A DNA stretch of 64,000 nucleotides from Oscillospiraceae bacterium (GCA_902775105.1 CACYLC010000001.1:1-64000), one strand, 5' to 3'; numbered from the stretch's first letter, positions 34,367 through 43,018 are shown. Notes: generated from the sequence alone by a model not told the origin. Program-made: numbers and translations.

Positions 34367-36118
34367 ATGCCGATCCCGGAACAATTTCTGGAAGAACTGA
34401 ACGCCAGAACAGATATTGTAGATGTGGTCTCAAACTACGTCACGCTGACCAAGAAAGGAAATCGGTACTGGGGTCTCTGCCCCTTCCACAGTGAGAAGAC
34501 GCCCTCCTTCTCCGTCTTGCCTGACCGGCAGATGTACTACTGCTTCGGCTGCCACAAGGGCGGTGGAGCGGTCCAGTTTACCATGGAGCTGGAAGGCGTG
34601 TCTTTCCCTGATGCCGTTGGTATTTTGGCGCAGCGAGTGGGATTACAGGTGCCGGAGACCAAGGGCGACAGTGACAGCCGAAAGCGGCGGGAGCGCCTCT
34701 ATCAGCTGAATAAAGAGACGGCCCGATGGTATCACCAAAATCTGCTCCAGCCGGAGGCTCGCCATGCCCTGAACTATTTCACCGACCGTGGCCTCTCCCG
34801 AAGAACGATCACCAATTTCGGTCTGGGCTATGCCTGGGACGAGTGGGACGGCCTCATCAAAGAAATGGGACAGCGGGGCTACTCCAAGCAGGAGCTGCTG
34901 GACGCAGGTCTGGTGGTGAAAAATGACAAGGGGCGCATTTATGACCGTTTCCGTGGCCGGGTGATGTTCCCCATTATCGACCTCCGGGGCAACGTGATCG
35001 GCTTCGGCGGCCGGGTGCTGGATAACAGCACGCCCAAGTATCTGAATTCCCCGGACACCATCATTTTTAATAAGAGCAAAAACCTCTTTGCCCTCAACCT
35101 TGCCCGCAAGTCCAAGCAGGGGCGGATCATTCTCACCGAGGGGTATATGGACACCATCGCCCTCCATCAGGCGGGCTTTGACTGCGCCGTGGCTTCGCTG
35201 GGTACCTCCCTGACCGAGGATCACGCCCGGATGATTGCCCAAAGAACCGGGGAGGTCGTCATCTCCTACGACAGCGACTCCGCGGGAGTTAACGCCGCTC
35301 AGAGAGCGATCCAGCTCTTGAACAAGACGGGCATCAAGGTGAAGGTGCTCAAGGTCACTGGAGCGAAAGACCCGGATGAATTTATCAAAAAGTATGGCCC
35401 GGCGGCATTTCAAAAGCTAATCGACGGCTCGGAAAACCATGTGGAGTTCCGGCTGCTGCAGGTAAAAAACAAGTATGACCTGACAGCTGACGATCAGAAA
35501 GTGGCCTGTATTCAGGAGCTTGCCAATGTGATTGCCCGACTGCCTGGGGCGGCAGAGCGGGAGGTCTACGGAAACCGCATGGCTGCTGACTTAGGCATCA
35601 CCGCTGACACCATGAAGCGTGAGATTGACCGCAGCCAAAGGCGTCAGCTCCGACAGGGAGAAAAACAGCAGACAAGGCGGGTACTCCAGCCGGTACAGAT
35701 GAACCAGCCGGAGACGAGGACGCTGCGCTATGACAATATGCGCTCCGGCAAGGCAGAGGAGGGGGTCATCTCCCTTCTGATGAACGATCCGTCGCTGCTC
35801 AGCCGAACGGCGTGCCTTCGCCCGGAGGACTTTACCGTTCCACTCTTCGGCAGAGTCTACGAGCAGATCTGGATCCGCTGGACCGAGGGACGCTCCGTCT
35901 CAATCCACACCCTGGGGCAGGAGCTCTCCGGAGAGGAAATGAATCATCTGGTATCCGTTTTGCAGTCCCCCATCTCTCAGGCCAACCGGGAGCGGGCAAT
36001 GCAGGATTACATCAATATCATACAGACCGAGGGCCTCAAGGGTGCCCGTCAAACCGCAGTGGATGACAGTGCCCTGATGGCATACAGAAACAAAAAAAGT
36101 ACGGAGGAACCGACATGA
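34367..36118 (+). CDS. dnaG: DNA primase
   Basis: Makes RNA primers at the replication fork. It is 583 residues. N-terminal CHC2 zinc finger ([20 protein letters not shown]), the RNA-polymerase basic core ([35 protein letters not shown]), TOPRIM motifs LTEGYMD and ISYDSDSAG, and a C-terminal helicase-binding part from about residue 470. GGAAGGAGG precedes the ATG. The stop overlaps the sigA start by 4 nt, the classic dnaG-sigA arrangement without rpsU. Confidence 0.96.
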   Translation: MPIPEQFLEELNARTDIVDVVSNYVTLTKKGNRYWGLCPFHSEKTPSFSVLPDRQMYYCFGCHKGGGAVQFTMELEGVSFPDAVGILAQRVGLQVPETKGDSDSRKRRERLYQLNKETARWYHQNLLQPEARHALNYFTDRGLSRRTITNFGLGYAWDEWDGLIKEMGQRGYSKQELLDAGLVVKNDKGRIYDRFRGRVMFPIIDLRGNVIGFGGRVLDNSTPKYLNSPDTIIFNKSKNLFALNLARKSKQGRIILTEGYMDTIALHQAGFDCAVASLGTSLTEDHARMIAQRTGEVVISYDSDSAGVNAAQRAIQLLNKTGIKVKVLKVTGAKDPDEFIKKYGPAAFQKLIDGSENHVEFRLLQVKNKYDLTADDQKVACIQELANVIARLPGAAEREVYGNRMAADLGITADTMKREIDRSQRRQLRQGEKQQTRRVLQPVQMNQPETRTLRYDNMRSGKAEEGVISLLMNDPSLLSRTACLRPEDFTVPLFGRVYEQIWIRWTEGRSVSIHTLGQELSGEEMNHLVSVLQSPISQANRERAMQDYINIIQTEGLKGARQTAVDDSALMAYRNKKSTEEPT

Positions 36119-37359
36119 GCGAAAAGAAACAGGTAACAGCAGAGAAGAAGGACGCCAAGACCGCCATTCCGGAGGGGGTTTCCGGCGCAGAAAAGCTGAA
36201 CGAGCTCATTGAACGCGGCAAGAAGAAGGGAAAGCTCACCGCAATGGAGATGATGGAGCTGGACGGCGTGGAGCTTGACAGCGAGACGCTGGATCAGTTC
36301 TATGACATTCTGGAGAATCAGGGCATTGAGCTGGTCTCTGACGAGGGGATTCCTGAGGTAATCGAGCCGCCAGAGGAGGATATGGAGGACGTCGAGGAGG
36401 AAGAGATCGTCGATCCAAACACCATGGTGGACAGTTTCAGCATCGACGACCCTGTTCGCATGTACCTCAAAGAGATCGGCAAGGTGCCGCTGCTCAATCC
36501 GGAGGAGGAGACGGAACTGGCCATGGGCATGAGCGCCGGCTATGCTGCCAGAGAGCAGTTGGACGAGCTGAAGGAGTCCGGCGAAGAGATCCCGGAGGAG
36601 GTGCGTGCCGAACTGAAAAAGGCCATAAACCACGGCGAGCACTGCAAGCAGCGTCTGGCAGAAGCCAACCTCCGCCTGGTGGTCTCCATTGCAAAGCGTT
36701 ATGTGGGTCGTGGTATGCTCTTCCTCGACCTCATCCAGGAGGGCAATCTGGGCCTCATCAAGGCGGTGGAAAAATTCGACTACACCAAGGGCTATAAGTT
36801 CTCCACCTACGCAACCTGGTGGATCCGTCAGGCTATCACCCGTGCCATCGCCGATCAGGCCCGTACCATCCGCATCCCCGTCCACATGGTGGAGACCATC
36901 AACAAGGTCATCCGTGTCTCCCGCCAGTTGCTGCAGGAGCTGGGTCACGACCCATCTCCCGAGGAGATCGCCGCCGAGATGAATATGCCGGTGGACAAAG
37001 TGCGGGAAATTTTGAAGATCGCACAGGAGCCGGTCTCTCTGGAGACTCCCATCGGCGAGGAGGAGGACTCCCATCTGGGCGACTTCATCCCCGACGAGGA
37101 CGCCAGCGAGCCGTCGGAGGCCGCCTCCTTCACTCTTTTGAAGGAGCAGCTGGTGGAGGTGCTCTCCACCCTCACCCCCAGAGAGGAGAAGGTTTTGAAG
37201 CTCCGCTTTGGTATTGAGGACGGCCGCACCCGTACGCTGGAAGAGGTGGGCAAGCAGTTCCACGTCACCCGTGAGCGCATCCGTCAGATCGAGGCCAAGG
37301 CCCTGCGTAAGCTCCGCCACCCTAGCCGCTCCAAGAAGCTGAAGGATTTTTTGAACTGA
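36115..37359 (+). CDS. sigA: Primary sigma factor SigA/RpoD
   Basis: Housekeeping sigma-70. It is 414 residues with an acidic region 1.1 ([20 protein letters not shown]), region 1.2 ([17 protein letters not shown]), region 2 ([20 protein letters not shown], then [20 protein letters not shown]), region 3 ([18 protein letters not shown]) and region 4.2 ([20 protein letters not shown]). A KK-rich first 30 residues are unremarkable for this group. The sigma-A-type promoters noted elsewhere in the window would be read by it. Confidence 0.97.
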   Translation: MSEKKQVTAEKKDAKTAIPEGVSGAEKLNELIERGKKKGKLTAMEMMELDGVELDSETLDQFYDILENQGIELVSDEGIPEVIEPPEEDMEDVEEEEIVDPNTMVDSFSIDDPVRMYLKEIGKVPLLNPEEETELAMGMSAGYAAREQLDELKESGEEIPEEVRAELKKAINHGEHCKQRLAEANLRLVVSIAKRYVGRGMLFLDLIQEGNLGLIKAVEKFDYTKGYKFSTYATWWIRQAITRAIADQARTIRIPVHMVETINKVIRVSRQLLQELGHDPSPEEIAAEMNMPVDKVREILKIAQEPVSLETPIGEEEDSHLGDFIPDEDASEPSEAASFTLLKEQLVEVLSTLTPREEKVLKLRFGIEDGRTRTLEEVGKQFHVTRERIRQIEAKALRKLRHPSRSKKLKDFLN

Positions 37360-37446
37360 GCGAATTGAAATGATGCGGCATTTCTAACAAGCCGAAGCAC
37401 GCATAGGTGGAATACAAACCTCGGTATATGAGAAAGAAGCCATAAT

Positions 37447-37629
37447 ATGTGCCTGATCTGCGACCGAATCCTCAAATCCGGCAGGGAACTAACCCCTTCT
37501 TTGTCAAGGAACTGGAGACGGGCTATGTGGTCATCGGAGACCACCACCACTTCTATGGTTTCCTATGGAGTGATGTATGACGACAGCAACCGGCCGGATG
37601 AGCAGATCTTGAGGGAGATGAAGCTCTAA
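37447..37629 (+). pseudogene. Decayed HIT-family nucleotide hydrolase gene
   Basis: The frame opens MCLICDRI, a typical HIT-protein start. A shift of frame at about nt 37480-37490 then gives NPFFVKELETGYVVIGDHHH (ending FYGF), the usual next segment. The histidine-triad core (HxHxHxx) is missing entirely. After a second shift the first frame resumes with MYDDSNRPDEQILREMKL and a stop, like a HIT C-terminus. So both ends survive around an internal deletion. The flanking 37360-37446 and 37630-37680 show nothing further. Confidence 0.7.
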
Positions 37630-37680
37630 CTGCTTGCTGCACTTTGACAGAGATAAACGAAAATAGCTTGTCTAAATATT

Positions 37681-37712
37681 CCTCCCCCGGCATAGGATAA
37701 TGCCAGGGGAGG
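37681..37712 (+). promoter_or_regulatory. Hairpin sequestering a ribosome binding site
   Basis: CCTCCCC-C-GGCAT pairs with ATGCC-A-GGGGAGG with one mismatch and a 6-nt loop. The right arm is the GGGGAGG ribosome binding site of the membrane protein starting at 37721. If formed in the mRNA it would block translation. Confidence 0.6.
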
Positions 37713-37720
37713 AATGTGTT

Positions 37721-38233
37721 ATGTGGGATAAATTGGACAAGAAGCTGCTCATCTGCTACGCTTTGACTACGCTGGCAGGCATCGGACTCCATTTCGTCTT
37801 TGACCTGTGGCCAAGCCTGCTGACCGAGTTTTTTGCGCCGGTCAATGAGAGTCTGTGGGAGCATATCAAAATCGTCTTCTGGCCTTACCTGCTGGCGGGG
37901 CTGTACCTGACCGGAGCTGGGAAGTGGCAGAGAACCCCGTGGCTTGCTGCCCTGCTGCTCCTCTGCGGACTGTTGCTGGCGGGCGGGTGGTATATCCATA
38001 CTCATCTGGGCGCTGCCGCCTTTGCGGCGGACATTGCCCTCTATCTGGTGCTGATGGGACTGGGCTTTTCCCTTCCGGCAGTGCTACCTGTGGAGGAACG
38101 TTGGAGAAGTCCGCTCACCGTTGCGGTTCTGATCCTGTGCGGACTTATTATCTGCTGGACGATCCAGCCACCCAACGCAGTGCTATTCCACGACCTGTCT
38201 CTGGCAGATGCTTTCTATGAACTGACCTGCTGA
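37721..38233 (+). CDS. Polytopic membrane protein, DUF6512-like
   Basis: A 170-residue protein with about five membrane segments. The first loop contains FAPVNESLWEHIKIVFWP, a stretch that recurs in a family of small uncharacterised membrane proteins of Clostridia (DUF6512). The ATG at 37721 is chosen because GGGGAGG lies 8 nt upstream; an earlier in-frame ATG at 37700 would fall inside the hairpin loop region. Single-gene unit with its own terminator. Function unknown. Confidence 0.75.
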   Translation: MWDKLDKKLLICYALTTLAGIGLHFVFDLWPSLLTEFFAPVNESLWEHIKIVFWPYLLAGLYLTGAGKWQRTPWLAALLLLCGLLLAGGWYIHTHLGAAAFAADIALYLVLMGLGFSLPAVLPVEERWRSPLTVAVLILCGLIICWTIQPPNAVLFHDLSLADAFYELTC

Positions 38234-38247
38234 AAGATGCGCTATTT

Positions 38248-38277
38248 GAGAGACCGCCCGGTCTCTCTTTTCTCTTT
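38248..38277 (+). terminator. Rho-independent terminator
   Basis: A perfect 9-bp stem GAGAGACCG/CGGTCTCTC with a very short CC loop is followed by TTTTCTCTTT. It closes the DUF6512-like gene. Confidence 0.8.
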
Positions 38278-38330
38278 GCAAGGGAACGGTAGGGGGAGGA
38301 AAACGCTACCCCACTGGAAAAACTTACGCC

Positions 38331-38359
38331 TTGTAACTGCTCTGAGAATAAGTTACAAT
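38331..38359 (+). promoter_or_regulatory. Promoter of the SleB-like hydrolase gene
   Basis: TTGTAA (38331-38336), 17-nt spacer, TACAAT (38354-38359). The -10 overlaps a direct repeat of GTTACA described separately. Confidence 0.6.
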
Positions 38360-38368
38360 TTCGTTACA
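38352..38368 (-). promoter_or_regulatory. WalR-like box at the cell-wall hydrolase promoter
   Basis: On the minus strand the site reads TGTAAC-N5-TGTAAC, an exact match to the WalR (YycF) consensus TGTWAH-N5-TGTWAH known from Bacillus. It overlaps the -10 box. Further GTTACA copies lie at 38382-38387 and, inverted, at 38332-38337. WalRK controls cell-wall hydrolases, in keeping with the gene behind it. Confidence 0.55.
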
Positions 38369-38388
38369 TCACAAAAGGAGTGTTACAA

Positions 38389-39204
38389 ATGAAACAACCA
38401 CGACGAATCCTCGCCTCGATGCTGGCACTGCTGCTTGTGAGCGGACTCTTCCTGCTGCCGGCCCACGCTGCCGGGGTCAACGTTCAGGTCAACGGCGTGA
38501 CTCTCTCGGGAGCGCAGCTGATCGGCGGCACCACTTACGTCCCCTTTAAGAACTTCTGTCAAATGATGGGGGCCAGCGCAAGTGTATCTGGCGGTGTGGG
38601 TACAGCAAAATCCAGCTATACGGTGAAGGCCACAGCGGGACTGACCTATATCGTTGCCAACGGCCGCTACTTCTACACCGGCGCAGCCTCTCCGGTCAAG
38701 CAAGTCAGCGGAACACTGATGGTACCGATCCGGCCACTGGCGAGAGCCTATGGCGCCACCGTCTCCTGGAACGCGTCGACCAGTACAGCCAAGGTCACGG
38801 GTCATTCCAAAATTGCCAGCGGCAGCAGTACATACAACAGCGCCGATCTGTATTGGCTCAGTCACATCATCTCTGCTGAGGCAAAAGGGGAGACGATGGC
38901 GGGGAAAATCGCTGTGGGCAACGTTATCATGAACCGGGTTAGCAGCAGCAAGTTCCCCAATACCTTCAAAGGAGTCATCCTGCAGGTGGATAGCGGTGTC
39001 TATCAGTTCAGCCCTGTCACTGACGGTACGCTTTACAACAACCCCACCACCGAAAGCATTATCGCAGCCGAGCTTGTACTGGACGGTGCCAATACAGCAG
39101 GAGGCGCCCTTTACTTCTTTAACCCGTCTAAGTCGTCCGCCTCTTGGATTGTCCGCAATTGCACCTATGTGACGACGATCGGAAACCATGCGTTTTATCG
39201 GTAA
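38389..39204 (+). CDS. Secreted SleB-type cell-wall hydrolase with copper-amine-oxidase-like N-terminal domain
   Basis: A 271-residue exported protein. Residues 1-28 are a signal peptide (ending AHAAG). About 30-135 form a Cu-amine-oxidase N1-like domain (VNVQVNGVTLSGAQLIGG, TYVPFKNFCQMMGA, VPIRPLARAYGA), often a wall-binding module in Clostridia. About 150-271 form a Hydrolase_2/SleB domain with ISAEAKGE carrying the likely catalytic glutamate, AVGNVIMNRVSSSKFPN and GALYFFNP. SleB itself acts in spore germination; this member could be a vegetative or sporulation wall enzyme. ATG at 38389 follows AAAGGAG. Confidence 0.9.
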   Translation: MKQPRRILASMLALLLVSGLFLLPAHAAGVNVQVNGVTLSGAQLIGGTTYVPFKNFCQMMGASASVSGGVGTAKSSYTVKATAGLTYIVANGRYFYTGAASPVKQVSGTLMVPIRPLARAYGATVSWNASTSTAKVTGHSKIASGSSTYNSADLYWLSHIISAEAKGETMAGKIAVGNVIMNRVSSSKFPNTFKGVILQVDSGVYQFSPVTDGTLYNNPTTESIIAAELVLDGANTAGGALYFFNPSKSSASWIVRNCTYVTTIGNHAFYR

Positions 39205-39211
39205 AGGAGAG

Positions 39212-39292
39212 ATGAAGAAGGTAAATATGCCTGTAAAGGGCATATACAGTCGTACTTTATATATGAAAAGCGAAATTGCTTTACATATATAA
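39212..39292 (+). CDS. Possible 26-residue peptide
   Basis: A short frame (MKKVNMPVKGIYSRTLYMKS, then EIALHI) begins 7 nt after the hydrolase stop, behind TAAAGGAGAG. It is AT-rich and overlaps two hairpins (39225-39245 and 39257-39292). The good ribosome binding site speaks for translation; size and structure leave it doubtful. Confidence 0.3.
   Translation: MKKVNMPVKGIYSRTLYMKSEIALHI
39257..39292 (+). repeat. Long AT-rich hairpin
   Basis: TTATATATG-A-AAAGC (39257-39271) pairs with GCTTT-A-CATATATAA (39278-39292), 14 bp with one A-A mismatch and loop GAAATT. No T-run follows, so it is not a standard terminator. Confidence 0.55.
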
Positions 39293-39336
39293 GAATGAGA
39301 AGGCGGAATAGCTTTACAGACATATTTTGCCGAAAG

Positions 39337-39384
39337 AAATCTGCCCTGACAGAAACGAACAGTCTCTGAGGGGCAGATTTTTTT
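39337..39384 (+). terminator. Rho-independent terminator
   Basis: AAATCTGCCC (39337-39346) pairs with GGGCAGATTT (39371-39380) around an inner CAGA/TCTG helix, followed by TTTT. It closes the SleB-like gene region. The remaining 39293-39336 shows nothing further. Confidence 0.75.
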
Positions 39385-39415
39385 GATAAATGGGACAAAA
39401 TTGAAAAATTTTTTT

Positions 39416-39449
39416 ATCCATGCAGCAATTCCCTCCTCTCATTCGTATA
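39416..39449 (+). promoter_or_regulatory. ECF-sigma-like promoter upstream of the DUF4349 lipoprotein
   Basis: ATCCATGCAG (39416-39425), 18 nt, CGTATA (39444-39449), preceded by GAAAAATTTTTTT. Both boxes and the spacing are identical to those at 33199-33232. It lies 60 nt before the start codon. Confidence 0.55.
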
Positions 39450-39509
39450 GAAGGATAGAAGGATTGAAGGATCTGAAACAAGATACAAAAACGAGAGGAG
39501 CGATTGAAT

Positions 39510-40514
39510 ATGAAAAAACGTATCTATAAGGTGATGTCCCTGCTATTGGCCTTCACGCTGATCCTCAGCCTCGTCAGCTGCGGCAGTAATTCCTCCGATA
39601 GCCCCGCCAATTCTTCCGCCTTTTATGAGGCTGCGACTGAGCCGGGTGTCTATGAAAGCGATGCGGCGTGGGATGAAGAGGAGAGCTATGGGTACTACGA
39701 CGAGGCGGAGCCGGGAATGGCTGCCGAGTCCTCCGCAACCGGCACAGATTCGTCGGATGTCACCGCTGCCATGGACAGCACCGAAGTAAAGATGATTTAC
39801 ACCGCTCATTTGGAGCTGGAGGTGCTGGATCTGAACGAAGCGGTGAGCGGACTTAACCAGTTGGTAGCACAGATGGGAGGCTATTATCAGTCCTCCGATC
39901 GAAACGGCAGCTATGGCAATTACCGTTATGCCAATTTCACGGTGCGCATCCCCGTCGAACATTACCGGGAGTTTGTCGATGCATGGTCGAATAGCGAAAA
40001 CTGCAAGCTGACCAGCGCCCGTGAGGACGCTGAGGACGTGGGTACCCGCTATTTTGATATTGAGACACGTCTCGAAACGCTGAGAAACAAGATGGATCGG
40101 CTGCAGGTGCTGCTGGAACAGGCCACCGAGATGGAGGATATCATCTATATTGAAAACGCAATCAGCGAGACAGAGTACGAGATCGAGCTGTATTCCTCTG
40201 ACCTGAACCGATACGACAGCCTCATCAATTTTTCCACCGTCTATATCAGTATGAAAGAGGTGGTCAAGCTGGCAGAGCAGGAGCAGCCGACCTTCGCGCA
40301 GCGTCTGGGCCAGAACTTCCAGTGGGGGCTGGACAGCATTGTGGAGTTGCTGCAAGATCTGGCGCTCAGTATTGCCTATAACTTCGTTGGAATCCTCATT
40401 TTTGTGATTGTGATCGTGGTGATTATCGTGGCGCTGCGGAAGTCCGCAAAGCGCAAAGGAACCAAGCTACAGGGCAAGACGGAAGATCCGAAAGCAGACG
40501 ACAAGAAAGAGTAA
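39510..40514 (+). CDS. DUF4349 lipoprotein
   Basis: A 334-residue envelope protein. Residues 1-24 are a lipoprotein signal with lipobox LVSC. An acidic, serine/glutamate/tyrosine-rich linker runs to about 90. The DUF4349 domain follows (MIYTAHLELEVLDLNEAV, MGGYYQSSD, FTVRIPVEHYREFV, EDVGTRYFDIETRLETLR), with a coiled-coil-like stretch about 190-235, and a C-terminal membrane span (residues about 290-312) with a basic tail. DUF4349 genes are often next to ECF sigma factors, agreeing with the promoter. Its job is unknown; a stress-sensing or envelope role is plausible. Confidence 0.88.
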   Translation: MKKRIYKVMSLLLAFTLILSLVSCGSNSSDSPANSSAFYEAATEPGVYESDAAWDEEESYGYYDEAEPGMAAESSATGTDSSDVTAAMDSTEVKMIYTAHLELEVLDLNEAVSGLNQLVAQMGGYYQSSDRNGSYGNYRYANFTVRIPVEHYREFVDAWSNSENCKLTSAREDAEDVGTRYFDIETRLETLRNKMDRLQVLLEQATEMEDIIYIENAISETEYEIELYSSDLNRYDSLINFSTVYISMKEVVKLAEQEQPTFAQRLGQNFQWGLDSIVELLQDLALSIAYNFVGILIFVIVIVVIIVALRKSAKRKGTKLQGKTEDPKADDKKE

Positions 40515-40584
40515 ACCTCTTTTCCGATCAAAATGTAACATCTTGTATAAGCGCACATATCAGGCTGCATAAATGGAAAAACGA

Positions 40585-40616
40585 ACCCGCATCTGAGCAT
40601 TTCCTCAGGTGCGGGT
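40585..40616. terminator. Terminator between convergent DUF4349 and rsmA genes
   Basis: A 13-bp stem (ACCCGCATCTGAG paired with CTCAGGTGCGGGT, one G-T pair) with a 6-nt loop, in the gap between two convergent genes. Confidence 0.8.
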
Positions 40617-40632
40617 CTGCTTTCGTATTCCA

Positions 40633-41499
40633 TTAGTTTGCCAGAAGATTTTGCAACTTTGCTGTCAGAAGGGCAAATTCCTTCAATCCCAGCTGCTCGC
40701 CCCGTACATTCTCCGAAAAGCCGCAGCCGTACAGAGCGGCTGCCAGCGCCTCACGTGGGATCTCCTTGCCGAAAGCGGTGGTGAGCCCGTTGAGCAGCTT
40801 TTTCCGCCGCTGCATAAAGGATGCCTGAATGACTTGGAACAGCAACGACGGATCAGAGACCTCCACAGGCGGCGTCTCCCGCAGCTCCATCCGCACGACG
40901 GCAGAGGTGACCTTGGGAGCGGGAAGAAAGGACTCCGGCGGTACCTCCAAGAGAAGCTCACACCTGGCGTAATACTGACAGAGGAGGGAGAAGGAGCCAC
41001 AGTCCGCTGTACCCGGCTTTGCGCAGATGCGCCGAGCCACCTCTCTCTGGATCAGCACGGTAACGGAATGAAACAGGCCACATTCCAGCAGCCGGGTAAT
41101 CACCGGGGTCGTAATATTATACGGCAGATTGGCGCAGACAATGGGCGTAAAACCTGCCAGCTTGTTGTGAACCAATTCCTCCAGATCCAGCTTCATAATG
41201 TCGCCGGATACCACCTCGGTGTTGGGATAGGGCGCCAGCGTCTCATCCAGAATGGGGAGGAGGGAGCGGTCCAGCTCTACGGAGACTACCTTGCCCGCTC
41301 GCTGTGCCAGCTGAACAGTCAGGGGGCCAATGCCTGGGCCGATTTCCAGCACCCCGCAGGAGGCGTCTGCCTGAGACGCAACGGCGATTTTCTGGGGGAT
41401 CTCCGGGACAATGAGAAAGTTCTGCCCCATAGACTTGGAAAAGCGGAACCCGTGGCGGTTCAGCAGCGCCTTGATTTGCCGCTCGTTACAGAGATCCAT
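40633..41499 (-). CDS. rsmA: 16S rRNA dimethyladenosine transferase
   Basis: KsgA/RsmA dimethylates two adjacent adenosines in the 3' hairpin of 16S rRNA. It is 288 residues from the ATG at 41499, with GAGGTT 8 nt upstream; the TTG at 41505 is too close to that site. SAM motif VLEIGPGIGPLTVQL, VELDRSLLP, SGDIMKLDL, and the catalytic NLPYNITTPV are clear, with PPESFLPAPKVTSAVVRM in the C-terminal half. Stands alone on the minus strand. Confidence 0.96.
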   Translation of the reverse strand: MDLCNERQIKALLNRHGFRFSKSMGQNFLIVPEIPQKIAVASQADASCGVLEIGPGIGPLTVQLAQRAGKVVSVELDRSLLPILDETLAPYPNTEVVSGDIMKLDLEELVHNKLAGFTPIVCANLPYNITTPVITRLLECGLFHSVTVLIQREVARRICAKPGTADCGSFSLLCQYYARCELLLEVPPESFLPAPKVTSAVVRMELRETPPVEVSDPSLLFQVIQASFMQRRKKLLNGLTTAFGKEIPREALAAALYGCGFSENVRGEQLGLKEFALLTAKLQNLLAN

Positions 41500-41643
41500 A
41501 TTCAATCAACCTCACACAATCAAGAATAACAGTATCATCATATCAGGAAGCGAAAGAAAAGGGAAGAGTGGATTTTGCCAAAAGCAGACCTCCGAACCAC
41601 AAAAGCGTTCGGAGGCCTGTGTCAGGCTATGTTCACTTTTAGA

Positions 41644-42735
41644 TCAATCGTTGCTCTCAATGACATAGGCGACCACATCCCGGCGTCCAAACTGAAGGCA
41701 AGTGCTGCGGGAAGTCATGTAGAGATCCACGTCATTGTTGTCGATGGCGCCGCCGCAGTCACCTGCAATGGCGATGCCGTAGACGAAGGAACCGTCGGCG
41801 GACATGATGAACATCTCGGTGCCGTAGGAGATGTACTTGGGATCAACGGCAACGACACCCACACGAGCCAGACGTCCGGTCGAGCAGATTGCGCCGGAGC
41901 CGGCAGTGTATGCTGTGGCATTCAGCGTCAGCTGCTTGGAGAAGGAATAGGTATCGCCTTTGGAGGTGGTGAAGGTACCGGCCTCGTCGTCGATATTGGT
42001 AATGTACTCGCTGGAGGTGCTCAGGCCGTTGGTGGGCCGCTCAAACTCAGTCTTGGTACCGTAGGAAACCACCTCATCCACAGGATTAACGGTTGTGACG
42101 GAGATCAACTCAGTGGTAGCAGTGCCGTCCTCCATGGTGACGGTGCGGAAGGTCTTATCCAGAGAACCGTCCTCGCCGACGGTGGTCACAGCCTCTTCGC
42201 CTCTGGGCATCTCGGTATCAGCCTCACGGATGGAGGAGAAGGAGATGGGGATGCTCTCGGTGGAGTAGGTGACGGTGGCACGGGTGACGGAGATCTCGGT
42301 GATGACGCCGTTTAAAACAGCGTCCGGCTCGGAAGAGACCTGATCGAATTCATCCAGTTCAATATTAAGATGTGCCAGGACATCTGCCACTGTGTCAGAG
42401 GTATTGGTGAGCATGGAAGTGGTCACGCCGTCGCAGATGACGGTGACATACTGTCTCGGCGTGATAGACACGCTGATGACACCGTCCTCAGTCGTGGTGT
42501 CTACCAGATCCAGATCGGAATAGGTGACTCCGGCTTCATCCAACACGGCGTTAAGCTCGGTGGCGTTGGAGGAGAGGACGTACTGATCCTCGCCGTTGTC
42601 GATGGCATAGGTGATTTTTGCTGTGGCGGAAATATTGCACAGGATCAGAACGCTGAGAACAGTAGCAATGCAGGCAGTCAGCTGTAAAGTCGCACGAATG
42701 AAAGGTGAACATAATGTAGATTTTTGCTGGGACAT
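41644..42735 (-). CDS. YabE-like secreted protein with DUF348, G5 and 3D domains
   Basis: A 363-residue exported protein. After a signal anchor (residues about 13-40, ATLQLTACIATVLSVLILCN) come two DUF348 units (YAIDNGEDQYVLSSNATELN, VTVICDGVTTSMLTNT), a G5 domain (SIPISFSSIREADTEMPRGE) and a C-terminal 3D domain (LNATAYTAGSG, VAVDPKYISYGTEMFI, AIAGDCGGAI, DLYM). The three conserved aspartates of the 3D fold are in place. This domain set is that of YabE-type, resuscitation-promoting-factor-like wall lytic proteins. The ATG at 42735 follows AGGAGGTAAAG directly. Confidence 0.92.
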   Translation of the reverse strand: MSQQKSTLCSPFIRATLQLTACIATVLSVLILCNISATAKITYAIDNGEDQYVLSSNATELNAVLDEAGVTYSDLDLVDTTTEDGVISVSITPRQYVTVICDGVTTSMLTNTSDTVADVLAHLNIELDEFDQVSSEPDAVLNGVITEISVTRATVTYSTESIPISFSSIREADTEMPRGEEAVTTVGEDGSLDKTFRTVTMEDGTATTELISVTTVNPVDEVVSYGTKTEFERPTNGLSTSSEYITNIDDEAGTFTTSKGDTYSFSKQLTLNATAYTAGSGAICSTGRLARVGVVAVDPKYISYGTEMFIMSADGSFVYGIAIAGDCGGAIDNNDVDLYMTSRSTCLQFGRRDVVAYVIESND

Positions 42736-42750
42736 CTTTACCTCCTGTCC

Positions 42751-42789
42751 GAGCAAGCTGAGGGGAGGGATTCCAAGGGGAGCTTGCTC
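42751..42789 (-). promoter_or_regulatory. Leader hairpin in front of the YabE-like gene
   Basis: GAGCAAGCT and AGCTTGCTC (9 bp, 21 nt apart) form a stem-loop in the leader, ending 4 nt before the AGGAGG ribosome binding site. The loop is C-rich on the transcript and could pair with the ribosome binding site. No known riboswitch class is recognised. Confidence 0.5.
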
Positions 42790-42824
42790 TGGTGTAATCT
42801 TTGTAACTATGCCTGGTAACAAAT

Positions 42825-42853
42825 AGTATACACCAAAGGAAAGGGAATGTCAA
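42825..42853 (-). promoter_or_regulatory. Sigma-A promoter of the YabE-like gene
   Basis: Minus strand: consensus TTGACA (42853-42848), 17-nt spacer, TATACT (42830-42825). About 85 nt of leader follow. TGTAAT/TGTAAC half-sites cluster just downstream (42793-42807). The 42854-43018 stretch holds no gene; it is a purine-rich tract on the plus strand with an inverted repeat GTAAC-AAAAA-GTTAC at 42954-42968. Confidence 0.8.
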
Positions 42854-43018
42854 TAAAAAGTTTGGAAAATAAGTTAATTGACTAAAAACCGAAACATTCC
42901 AAGAGAAAAATAAAGAAGAATGGCGAAAAAGAGCGAAAGAATGAATTTTGAGAGTAACAAAAAGTTACAGAAAAGAACGGACAAAACAAAGAAGAAAAGG
43001 GGAGATGGGCGAAAGAAG

